Positions 14,514 through 20,434 of a stretch of 33,422 bases of DNA are shown piece after piece (position 1 is the first letter of the stretch; each line of letters begins with the position of its first letter). Source of the DNA: a virus. The position numbers and the translations under genes were made by a program. The stretch covers positions 1 to 33,422 of IMG/VR virus record IMGVR_UViG_3300036761_001395, one strand, 5' to 3'. The notes under the pieces were generated by a model, which was given only the letters and a program-made list of their open reading frames with translations, ran no database searches and had not been told where the DNA came from.

Positions 14514-15319
14514 ATCCACTCCAGCGCGGTGAGGTTCATGAACCCGTTCTTGACCTCGAAGCCGATCATCACGGGGTTCTTCTCGACGAGTGCCTTCTCG
14601 GCGAGTTCTCCGAGGGCCGTGTCGAACGTGCTCAGCGTCTTGTTGTCCGAGGTGTGGATGACGAAGTACAACTTCTTGGCCTTGGGAGATGTCTTTCTTG
14701 TGACGCTGGTGAGCAGAACCGGCAGCGGCAGGTCGTCGTCGTCCCCCGGCTCGCGGCCAGCGGGCGGCTCGGGTTGAGGATCTTGCGGTGCTGCGGCTGC
14801 CGGGGGCGGCGCTGCGGCCGCCGTCGGTTGATCGCTCTTGCGCGGGACCTGGGTGCCGGACGTCTTGACCCCTCCGTTGTCGTCACCCGCATCGTCACCG
14901 CACGAGATCATGAACACCTTGGAGAGGAACGCCTTGCCAGCGAATGTCTGCGCCTTCTGTAGAGCCTTGTCGCCCCAGTCGGCGGCCTCGCCGCTCATGT
15001 AGCAGGGGCCAAGGGTTTCCCCGGTGGCCGCGTCGATGAAGGTGTAGCCGACGCGCACGGCGAAATGCGAGGCTTCCTTGCCCTCCTTCGATCGCATGGG
15101 CGCGAGGGTTGTTACCGACTCCTCGGATGGCAGGCAGAGGATGGCCTCGCCAGCGAGGAGCGGGCGCAGACGTTCCATGACCGCATCCTCGGAGCGGTAC
15201 ATGAAATGCTGCTCCTTGTTCTGTAGGTCCTTGGGGATGCCGCCGACCTGGCCGAGAATCTTGGTCAGTTTGGCGACGAGTCCCGGGACCAGGGCCACAG
15301 TCTTCTCTTTCTCGGGCAT
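14510..15319 (-). CDS. erf: ERF-family single-strand annealing protein
   Basis: A 269-residue protein of the ERF recombinase type, which anneals complementary single-stranded DNA. The N-terminal core shows LVAKLTKILGQVGGIPKDL, then FMYRSEDAVMERLRPLL, and EAADWGDKALQKAQTFAGK, as in ERF proteins. A disordered Ala/Pro/Asp linker follows, then a C-terminal domain from about residue 200. The PD-(D/E)XK nuclease and coiled-coil protein immediately downstream support a recombination set. ATG 15319 is behind AGGAGTGAG. Confidence 0.85.
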   Translation of the reverse strand: MPEKEKTVALVPGLVAKLTKILGQVGGIPKDLQNKEQHFMYRSEDAVMERLRPLLAGEAILCLPSEESVTTLAPMRSKEGKEASHFAVRVGYTFIDAATGETLGPCYMSGEAADWGDKALQKAQTFAGKAFLSKVFMISCGDDAGDDNGGVKTSGTQVPRKSDQPTAAAAPPPAAAAPQDPQPEPPAGREPGDDDDLPLPVLLTSVTRKTSPKAKKLYFVIHTSDNKTLSTFDTALGELAEKALVEKNPVMIGFEVKNGFMNLTALEWM

Positions 15320-15320
15320 C

Positions 15321-15545
15321 TCACTCCTCCTTCTCTGCGAGGCGGATGATGGTGCGAAGAACCGCGTCGTCATCCCACAGGTCCTTCTCGGTCAACGCGG
15401 CTCTCAGCCTTTCCAGATCCCGCTGCGCCTCTGTCTGGTCAGGCTCGTGACAATGGCAAATGTGCGAGCCGTCGTTCGCGTCAACCCACCACCCGCGCGT
15501 TCCGGGCATTTCCCTTATCTCTCGTTTGCAGTGTTCGCACTTCAT
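15321..15545 (-). CDS. Small zinc-binding protein
   Basis: A 74-residue protein with CEHCKRE at residues 3-9 and HICHCHEPD near residue 28, a Cys/His set that should bind zinc, then a charged helix. ATGA overlap with the gene upstream fixes the start. A one-base gap precedes erf. Confidence 0.6.
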   Translation of the reverse strand: MKCEHCKREIREMPGTRGWWVDANDGSHICHCHEPDQTEAQRDLERLRAALTEKDLWDDDAVLRTIIRLAEKEE

Positions 15546-15925
15546 GGCCCCGCCTCCTCGGCCTCAACGTCGATCACGGCGGGCTCGGCGAACAGGATGC
15601 TCGGCGTGTAACCGGGGAAATCGTTGGAGGACTTCGGGAGGGTTCCTGCTAATAGTCCCTCATGTACGGCCTCCTCGAACGTGGCCGGCAACGGTTCGTC
15701 CGGGGGAGGAATCGGCTTGGGCCCCTTGTGGTATGTCACCAGTCCGAGTTTCTGGCGACACCAGTTGCAGGTCACGGCCTCGGCGCCGTTGTCGAACAGG
15801 CTATAGAGGCGGCGACCCTTGGTGTGGCAGATTGCGCGCCCGCAATCGAAGAACGGCGCCAGGAGCCACCAGCCCCCACGCAGCGCGTGAACCTCACCGT
15901 AGCGATGCAACTGAGCTAACTTCAT
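15542..15925 (-). CDS. Protein of unknown function with CxxC motif
   Basis: A 127-residue protein. The N-terminal half contains APFFDCGRAICHTKG and VTCNWCRQKLG, suggesting one zinc site; the second half is proline-rich and acidic, probably disordered. It is coupled on both sides by ATGA overlaps. The mixture of a zinc head and a disordered tail fits an adaptor protein, which is a guess. Confidence 0.6.
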   Translation of the reverse strand: MKLAQLHRYGEVHALRGGWWLLAPFFDCGRAICHTKGRRLYSLFDNGAEAVTCNWCRQKLGLVTYHKGPKPIPPPDEPLPATFEEAVHEGLLAGTLPKSSNDFPGYTPSILFAEPAVIDVEAEEAGP

Positions 15926-16131
15926 GGTGTTCTCCCTTCATCGTCGTCCACATCGTCCTCGTCGAAAATGGCCTCTTGACACTCTTCGCACAGACCATTG
16001 AAACCCTCGGCATCCGGATTGCCCGAGGGCAAGAAGTCGGCACCGCACCTGTCGCACTCGACCAGGAGATCGCAGCAACACCCGTGGCGTTCGCCGCACT
16101 CCTGGCAACCCAGCCGGCAAGTCTCAGACAT
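15922..16131 (-). CDS. Cysteine-rich zinc-finger protein
   Basis: A 69-residue protein with ten cysteines in pairs: CRLGCQEC, CCCDLLVECDRC and LCEEC, followed by a very acidic tail. It likely binds two zinc ions. ATG 16131 follows CGAGGAGGCC. The acidic tail is reminiscent of DNA mimicry only in charge; no function is assigned. Confidence 0.6.
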   Translation of the reverse strand: MSETCRLGCQECGERHGCCCDLLVECDRCGADFLPSGNPDAEGFNGLCEECQEAIFDEDDVDDDEGRTP

Positions 16132-16213
16132 AAGGTGGCCTCCTCGGTGGTGTAAGTGCCACGCAGACCAGGGCGGCGGCAACGACGATGAGCAGTACCG
16201 CAGTCGTCGTCAT
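16127..16213 (-). CDS. 28-residue membrane peptide
   Basis: A tiny gene: ATG 16213 behind CGAGG, one hydrophobic helix (AVLLIVVAAALVCVAL) and a short Pro/Arg tail, ending four bases into the next gene. Its overlaps with both neighbours and its ribosome site support it, but its size keeps confidence low. Confidence 0.4.
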
Positions 16214-16404
16214 CGCAACCTCGAAAGAAAAGGAAGGGCGCTGGCCGGTTTCCCGCTGCCGGACCCCGAGCTTTCGCTCCCCATACCCTTATCTTCCGCA
16301 GCGCCCATGAGTTGAAAAGTCGCCGGTGCTCCGGTACGCCAACGAGTCGTATGCCCGAAGGCTCCGGCCGGCGGGAAGGAGGAGAGAGCGCGGGGGGTCG
16401 TCAC
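16210..16404 (-). CDS. Possible small protein, uncertain
   Basis: A 64-residue frame that begins at GTG 16404 in a GTGA overlap with the regulator gene and ends in an ATGA overlap with the next peptide, so it fills an otherwise empty 190 bases exactly. The Gly/Ser/Pro-rich protein looks unlike a folded domain and codon use is mixed. It may be coding or chance. An 8-bp inverted repeat (GGGCGCTG near 16227 and CAGCGCCC near 16299) lies within it. Confidence 0.3.
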   Translation of the reverse strand: MTTPRALSSFPPAGAFGHTTRWRTGAPATFQLMGAAEDKGMGSESSGSGSGKPASALPFLSRLR

Positions 16405-16802
16405 GGACGCCCCCCGGTGGTACGCCTGCTGCGGAATTTGAGGATGTCCGCAGGGTCAAACAGGTACCCGCCGCGCCGACCGCCGCGGATCGCCACGATC
16501 AGACGATCACGCACCCACCGGCGCACTGTTTCTTGTGACACCTGGAAGTAGTTGGCAACCTCTTTCAGGCACAGGAGATGGGAGGGGCCCTTGACAGCGG
16601 GGGGGCCAGGGACCGACATTGTGGGTAAGACAAACGGAAGGTTGAAATGGAGCAGGTTCTCAAGCAGGTTGCGCAGGACATCACTGATCGTGGTGTCGTG
16701 CTCGGCCGCGAATACTCTGAGGCTGTGGGCGACCTCGGCATCGACCTCGGCGATGATCCGGCGCCGACCTTCGGGTGTCGCGTGTCCAGGGGAAGTGCTC
16801 AC
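16401..16802 (-). CDS. RHH plus MerR/excisionase-type HTH regulator, leaderless
   Basis: A 133-residue protein with two DNA-binding-like parts. Residues about 12-52 (RRIIAEVDAEVAHSLRVF, then TTISDVLRNLLEN) fit a ribbon-helix-helix. Residues about 75-125 (LCLKEVANYFQVSQETVRRW, then GGRRGGYLF, DPADILKF) fit the HTH_17 excisionase/MerR-like winged helix. The gene is first in the leftward early operon and diverges from the repressor, the usual place of a Cro or Xis. Start is GTG 16802, which coincides with the predicted RNA start, so the message is probably leaderless. It may control excision, early transcription, or both. Confidence 0.75.
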   Translation of the reverse strand: MSTSPGHATPEGRRRIIAEVDAEVAHSLRVFAAEHDTTISDVLRNLLENLLHFNLPFVLPTMSVPGPPAVKGPSHLLCLKEVANYFQVSQETVRRWVRDRLIVAIRGGRRGGYLFDPADILKFRSRRTTGGRP

Positions 16803-16808
16803 ACCACG

Positions 16809-16837
16809 AATATAGTGCCCCAATGAACACTTGTCAA
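16809..16837 (-). promoter_or_regulatory. Early leftward promoter
   Basis: A near-consensus promoter on the minus strand: TTGACA (16837-16832), 17 bp, TATATT (16814-16809). The RNA should begin near 16802, the first base of the GTG start codon. It would drive the 12-kb early operon. The palindrome at 16851-16864 lies 14 bases upstream. Confidence 0.75.
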
Positions 16838-16850
16838 CCCCCCCTGGGTG

Positions 16851-16864
16851 TACATCGTGATGTA
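16851..16864. promoter_or_regulatory. Palindromic operator candidate at the lysogeny switch
   Basis: TACATC-GT-GATGTA is a perfect 6+2+6 inverted repeat between the early leftward promoter and the repressor gene. Location and symmetry suit the binding site of a CI/Cro-like dimer. It differs from the three TCACAC-N8-GTGTGA sites, so two regulators are likely. Confidence 0.55.
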
Positions 16865-16906
16865 GGACCAGGAAAGAGGATTAACCCGTGTGCCAACAAT
16901 GGCTTG

Positions 16907-16915
16907 TGATACACT
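16907..16915 (+). promoter_or_regulatory. Possible repressor promoter (extended -10)
   Basis: TGA-TACACT is an extended -10 candidate upstream of the repressor, with no good -35. Predicted RNA start near 16922, only about 15 bases before ATG 16937. A weak promoter here would suit an autoregulated repressor. Confidence 0.35.
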
Positions 16916-16936
16916 TACCAGCCGAAGGGGGAAGCC

Positions 16937-17623
16937 ATGTCCGAAGCATTTGCACACCGACTTGAAGAGTGGCGAGGCTACCGGAAGATGTCCCAACGCG
17001 ACCTTGGGTTGCGGCTCAAGCACAGCGGGGGCAACGCAGTGGGGGCATGGGAGAGGGGCGAGGCGTCGCCCACGGACGAGACGCAAGGATTGATCTTCAA
17101 GGCGCTCGACATTCCGGGGAAAAACCCCTATCAGCAGAGGGTGGCGTTCTGGCTCGGCCCGGGGGTGCAGTTAGCGGACTTCGCCACGATCTCGGTGAAA
17201 GACGCAAACTACACGGCAGGGGACACGGTCATGATGCCCGCCTTTCTTGGCGTGCCGGCCAAGGGTTGGGAAGATCCCAAGGCGACGAAGTTCGATCCCG
17301 AGGCGGTCCCCCGCCTCGCCCTGCCGCGGGGTGGAAATGGGATAGTCGTGGTGGTCTCCAACGACGCCTCAATGGAGTGTACGGGGGTTGCCGGGCGCAC
17401 CCGATTCCTGATTGACACCCAGGCGACGGCCCTCAAGAGCAGACGCACCTATGCCCTGACCCTCGACAAGGCGGGGATGGTGCGCAACGTCGTGCTCGAG
17501 CGCCGGCACGTCATTCTCCAGTCCATGAACCGGACCCCATACCCCGACGTTGTGATCGACAAGGACACTGCCAACCTGGCTATACTCGGGCAAGTGGTCA
17601 AAATGGAGATCAACACGAAATAG
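16937..17623 (+). CDS. CI-like repressor, HTH plus S24-type domain with altered catalytic site
   Basis: A 228-residue phage repressor. The N-terminal XRE-type HTH spans about residues 8-60 (MSQRDLGLRLKHSGGNAVGAWERG). The C-terminal part follows the LexA/CI fold: VVVVSNDASMECTG (Ser145 matches the catalytic serine), FLIDTQA, TYALTLD, and ILQSMNRTPYPDVVIDKD near the end. An Ala94-Gly95 pair could be the cleavage site. Aligned on lambda CI, the catalytic lysine position is Arg183 (VRNVV), so RecA-stimulated self-cleavage may be lost. ATG 16937 is behind AGGGGGAAG. It is divergent from the early operon and coupled in direction with the integrase. Confidence 0.85.
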   Translation: MSEAFAHRLEEWRGYRKMSQRDLGLRLKHSGGNAVGAWERGEASPTDETQGLIFKALDIPGKNPYQQRVAFWLGPGVQLADFATISVKDANYTAGDTVMMPAFLGVPAKGWEDPKATKFDPEAVPRLALPRGGNGIVVVVSNDASMECTGVAGRTRFLIDTQATALKSRRTYALTLDKAGMVRNVVLERRHVILQSMNRTPYPDVVIDKDTANLAILGQVVKMEINTK

Positions 17624-17631
17624 GGGGATGG

Positions 17632-17796
17632 ATGAAGGTCGCTTTAGTGGTGGCGTGGTTTGTCCTCGTCGTGTTGCCATCGGTCATCACGATGCTTGTC
17701 CCGGGGACAGACTGGGTGTGGCTGATGGTGGGCGCGTTCCTCTGGATCGTTATGCTGACACAAATGCGGAGGCGCGGAGGGGTACAGCCCCAATGA
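17632..17796 (+). CDS. Small two-helix membrane protein
   Basis: A 54-residue protein with two hydrophobic helices (about residues 3-22 and 27-43) and a basic tail. GGGGG precedes ATG 17632, and its stop overlaps the integrase start as ATGA, so the two are coupled. A membrane protein between repressor and integrase is expressed in the lysogen and could be a superinfection-exclusion factor; this is inference. Confidence 0.55.
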   Translation: MKVALVVAWFVLVVLPSVITMLVPGTDWVWLMVGAFLWIVMLTQMRRRGGVQPQ

Positions 17797-18881
17797 AGTG
17801 GGATGCAGGACGCGGGGTGTATCGGTGCAGGAGGCAGGTCAACAAGAGGGAGTATCGGGCGAGTTTCCGGCGGAAGCCGGACGCCGAGGAGTGGGAACGG
17901 AACATGGACAGGAGGACAGCGGGACTTGACCCGCTGCCCCGCATCGTCACGCTTCAAGAAGCGTGGGACCTCTACAAGGCCGGGTTGCGTGAAGCCGGGA
18001 GCCCCGAGACCACCTTCCGCTACTACGAGGTCAAGTACGCGCGTCTCGAGGGGCATCTTTCGGGGGTGGCCATCCTCAACCGACTCACCGGCACCGACAT
18101 CCAAGGGTACATCCTGCGCCGTCGCCAGGGCAGCCGCCCCGCGGGCAACCGGACCCTGCGCGCCGAACTGGCGTTGCTCTACCGTATGACGGTGCGCGCC
18201 GGAGAAGCGCACGAGTGCGAGATCGTGCCAGCATGGCGGATGCCGAGGCTGCGCGTTGTGGAACGTCACCGGCAAGTGCCGGAACCCGAGGAGATGGCGC
18301 GCCTGTGGCACGAGCTCCGCGGACCGGCGCAGGTGGCCGTCGGTCTCTGTCTGTTCACCGGAATGCGAGCCTCAGAAGCGATGCGCGCCCACACCCGCGA
18401 CCTCTCGCTGCGCGACAAGGTACTACTCCTGCGGGAACGGAAGACCAACGATGAGCATGTCGTCCCGGTCGTGGACACCCTCGCTGTCTTGCTCCCGCCC
18501 TCGGGGCCCCTGGTGGCGGCCACCGAGGCAGCCGTGCGCTCGGCGCTGGTCCGCGCCTCGGCGCGCGCCGGTACGCGGAAGTGGAGCGGGCCCGGGCTCG
18601 GACGCGCGACGTTCTCGACGTGGGCGGTGAGGTACGGGGGGTTCACACAAGAACAGGTCGCCGACGCCCTTGGACATCGGACATCCGGCACCGCGACCCC
18701 CGGCTACATTCGGGCACAGGCCGTCGAACCGACTAGGAGACCGATGGCGCAGTTGGTCGAGCGCGTGCTGCTTGGGGCGCTGGCTGGACATCAGGTCCAG
18801 GGTGACACCGAGGGGCGGCCGACAACCCATCGCCTGTCCTGGGGCCTTCCAGGGACCTCTATGGGGCGAGGGCAGTTTTGA
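17793..18881 (+). CDS. int: Tyrosine recombinase integrase
   Basis: A 362-residue integrase that inserts and excises the phage genome. The catalytic residues are Arg192 (TGMRASEA), Lys217 (RERKTND), Arg271 (LGRATFSTW), His295 (ALGHRTSGT) and Tyr305 (TPGYIRA). The usual HxxR box reads GLGR, so the first histidine is glycine; this variation occurs in some active family members. The N-terminus (about residues 5-30) resembles the arm-binding domain and residues 53-135 the SAM-like core-binding domain. Start ATG 17793 is coupled to the membrane protein. About 40 residues after the catalytic domain look disordered. Confidence 0.9.
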   Translation: MKWDAGRGVYRCRRQVNKREYRASFRRKPDAEEWERNMDRRTAGLDPLPRIVTLQEAWDLYKAGLREAGSPETTFRYYEVKYARLEGHLSGVAILNRLTGTDIQGYILRRRQGSRPAGNRTLRAELALLYRMTVRAGEAHECEIVPAWRMPRLRVVERHRQVPEPEEMARLWHELRGPAQVAVGLCLFTGMRASEAMRAHTRDLSLRDKVLLLRERKTNDEHVVPVVDTLAVLLPPSGPLVAATEAAVRSALVRASARAGTRKWSGPGLGRATFSTWAVRYGGFTQEQVADALGHRTSGTATPGYIRAQAVEPTRRPMAQLVERVLLGALAGHQVQGDTEGRPTTHRLSWGLPGTSMGRGQF

Positions 18882-19059
18882 AACCGGCGTCAAGTTGGAT
18901 ATGAAACCAGTTGAGAATGACGTAACCGACTCCGCGGACTTGAGTTCCTTGCAGAACGATACGCGGCTTAGGAAACCGCCCGGGTCTATCCTTTATTTGC
19001 TCGCGCAACTTCTTAAACCACTTGATTAGCGCGGTGCCACCTGCATTCTCGGTGTACAT
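18859..19059 (-). CDS. Possible small protein between integrase and tRNA, uncertain
   Basis: A 66-residue frame (ATG 19059) with a plausible basic helix (IKWFKKLREQIKDR) and a hydrophobic C-terminal half (VGYVILNWFHIQLDAG). Codon use is richer in A/T than the neighbours. There is no good ribosome site and it overlaps the integrase end by 23 bases on the opposite strand. It may be a remnant, or chance coding over the att region. Confidence 0.3.
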   Translation of the reverse strand: MYTENAGGTALIKWFKKLREQIKDRPGRFPKPRIVLQGTQVRGVGYVILNWFHIQLDAGFKTALAP

Positions 19060-19119
19060 CTTGCACTACACGACACGGCACGGTACGACGGAGTACAACA
19101 TTCAGGCCGGCGTCAAACC
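18881..19119 (+). repeat. Cluster of AAACC repeats downstream of integrase (att-like)
   Basis: AAACC occurs five times on the plus strand, at 18881, 18904, 18973, 19015 and 19115, several extended as AAACCRG. Chance would give fewer than one in this length. The cluster lies between the integrase stop and the tRNA-Arg, the normal place for integrase arm-type sites and attP. Function is inferred from position. Apart from the uncertain frame on the other strand, no gene is seen in 18882-19173. Confidence 0.4.
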
Positions 19120-19125
19120 GGCACG

Positions 19126-19157
19126 AACGTCGCGTCTCGTCTCAGCGAGACCACGTT
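19126..19157. terminator. Imperfect hairpin 3' of tRNA-Arg
   Basis: GTCTCG (19134-19139) pairs with CGAGAC (19146-19151) around a 6-base loop, and AACGT (19126-19130) pairs with ACGTT (19153-19157) across a small internal loop. It lies 17 bases beyond the tRNA 3' end, where a leftward terminator is expected, and past the integrase for rightward transcripts. There is no strong T-run. Confidence 0.35.
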
Positions 19158-19173
19158 TCTCAATTAGCCCTGG

Positions 19174-19248
19174 AGGGGCTGACCGGGATCGAACCGGCGA
19201 CATCCACATTAGGAGTGTGGCGCTCTGTCCAGGCTGAGCTACAGCCCC
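19174..19248 (-). tRNA. tRNA-Arg(CCT)
   Basis: A complete cloverleaf of 75 bases: acceptor GGGGCTG/CAGCCCC, D arm GCTC/GAGC, anticodon stem CCACA/TGTGG around the loop CTCCTAA (anticodon CCT, reading AGG), and T arm GCCGG-TTCGATC-CCGGT with one G-T pair. CCA is not encoded. The 3' end points to the integrase, a geometry common for tRNA attachment sites, but lysis genes rather than host genes lie on its other side. It is therefore probably carried by the phage, with a role in translation or integration. Confidence 0.93.
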
Positions 19249-19340
19249 GCGCGCCGAGGATAGCACGGTAGGCGGTCGTCCCGGGCCACTGCTCATCGTC
19301 AAGTGGATTCCGGGGGTCGTCGTCGTCGTCGTGTTTCATG

Positions 19341-19664
19341 TCAGGGGTTCCGATAGACCTCCAGGACGGCCTGGTACTCGGCCAGGACGCGGATGAGTTC
19401 CTGCCGGTCATGCTCAAGAGCGGTTGCGATCTCCTGAATCGTGGCACCGCTGGCGCTCAGGTCCAGCAGCCAGAGCTGCGGCGGGGTGATCGTCGGGGGT
19501 GCCGGGCAAGGGACCACCGGGCCCGGAACCTGGACCGTGACGATCTCCGCCGGTGGGCAGGGCGGGCAGGGCTTGGTACTGGCGCAACCGAAGAGGATGA
19601 ACAGCAGGGCCGCCAACATGACGAGCCGGAAAACGACGCGATGGGTTCGTGCGGTGTAGGTCAT
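19341..19664 (-). CDS. Outer-membrane spanin lipoprotein (Rz1-like)
   Basis: A 107-residue lipoprotein. A hydrophobic signal (about residues 11-25) ends in the lipobox LFGC with Cys27 as the lipidated residue. A proline- and cysteine-rich segment (PCPPCPPAE, PGPVVPCPAPP) follows, typical of o-spanins, then a helical C-terminal part. It overlaps the Rz-like gene by ATGA. With it, it would join the outer to the inner membrane during lysis. It is longer than lambda Rz1 and is not nested inside the partner gene. Confidence 0.75.
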   Translation of the reverse strand: MTYTARTHRVVFRLVMLAALLFILFGCASTKPCPPCPPAEIVTVQVPGPVVPCPAPPTITPPQLWLLDLSASGATIQEIATALEHDRQELIRVLAEYQAVLEVYRNP

Positions 19665-20053
19665 GGCTTTGCCCCTCCGCGCAGTGCGAGCTCCCGTATC
19701 ACCTGCTCGCAGTCTTCCGGGTACGGCTGCGTCTGCCAGTAGGCGCGTTCGCGCTCGAGGATGGCGTTGTCGTCACGGACGCCCTGTAGGCGGCGCGCCA
19801 ACTCCTCGCCTCGCTCCCGGCTCTCGGCGATCACCCCGTCCTTGATGGCGTCCACCGCCCGCAGTTCCTTGAGGGTGATCTCGTAGCCGCGGAGCTGGCG
19901 ATCCTTCTCCACGGTCTGCTGGACGAGGACGACGTTCTTGGCCGTCTCGGCCTTCGCGGTGAGGCGCCAGCCGTTGATCATGGCCCCCAGCCAGATCAGC
20001 CCTCCGGCGAGGGCGGCGCCACCAATGAGCTTGGCGAGCTTGAGGTATCCCAT
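19661..20053 (-). CDS. Inner-membrane spanin (Rz-like)
   Basis: A 130-residue protein with an N-terminal membrane anchor (about residues 7-27) and a long periplasmic coiled coil (ETAKNVVLVQQTVEKD, IAESRERGEELARRL) ending near a cysteine, the layout of i-spanins. ATG 20053 is behind GGAGGGTGA. It overlaps the holin candidate by 58 bases and the o-spanin by four. It completes Gram-negative lysis after holin and endolysin action. Confidence 0.75.
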   Translation of the reverse strand: MGYLKLAKLIGGAALAGGLIWLGAMINGWRLTAKAETAKNVVLVQQTVEKDRQLRGYEITLKELRAVDAIKDGVIAESRERGEELARRLQGVRDDNAILERERAYWQTQPYPEDCEQVIRELALRGGAKP

Positions 20054-20223
20054 TCACCCTCCTTTCCGATCCACTTACTTGCGATGTTCGCCCCGAGTGC
20101 CGCGAGGGTCAGGGTGACGACGCCGCCGACGCTGTACCCGTCGAGCGGTTTCCCGAGGGCGGCCGGCAGAACGATGGCAAGCAGGCCCAAGAGGTAAGTG
20201 ACAAACTTGCGGAAGCCGATCAC
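19996..20223 (-). CDS. Holin candidate
   Basis: A 75-residue protein with two hydrophobic segments (about residues 6-23 and 33-50), a basic N-terminus, and a disordered polar tail. Size and topology fit a class II holin, and the next genes are spanins. Start is GTG 20223, just after the preceding stop. Several other small membrane proteins in the window could also be holins. Confidence 0.6.
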   Translation of the reverse strand: MIGFRKFVTYLLGLLAIVLPAALGKPLDGYSVGGVVTLTLAALGANIASKWIGKEGEWDTSSSPSSLVAPPSPEG

Positions 20224-20224
20224 G

Positions 20225-20410
20225 TTAGACCTTTCCCTTTAGGCTGGCGAAGAGTTCCAACGCCTTGATCTTGAGGGCAGTGGCCTCGGCCTTGAACAGT
20301 TCGGCCTCGTTCCACGCGGCCTCTGCGCGCTTCCGGTTGTTCTTCACGATGAAGAAAGTGGCGATCACACCCACCACAATTCCCCCAACAAACCACAGAA
20401 ACTCAGTCAT
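20225..20410 (-). CDS. Single-span membrane protein of the lysis cassette
   Basis: A 61-residue protein: one transmembrane helix (FLWFVGGIVVGVIATFFIV) then a basic junction and an amphipathic charged helix. AAAGGAG precedes ATG 20410. It may be a second holin, an antiholin or a structural lysis helper. Confidence 0.55.
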   Translation of the reverse strand: MTEFLWFVGGIVVGVIATFFIVKNNRKRAEAAWNEAELFKAEATALKIKALELFASLKGKV

Positions 20411-20434
20411 GACAGACTCCTTTCACTGTTCCCA

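Noticed and set aside
19160-19339. A minus-strand frame starting MKHDDDDD that would follow the Rz1-like gene
   Set aside because: It starts with a coupled overlap but runs straight through the whole tRNA-Arg and ends beyond it, and the ribosome site is weak. Bases 19249-19338 may simply be the spacer between the lysis gene and the tRNA.
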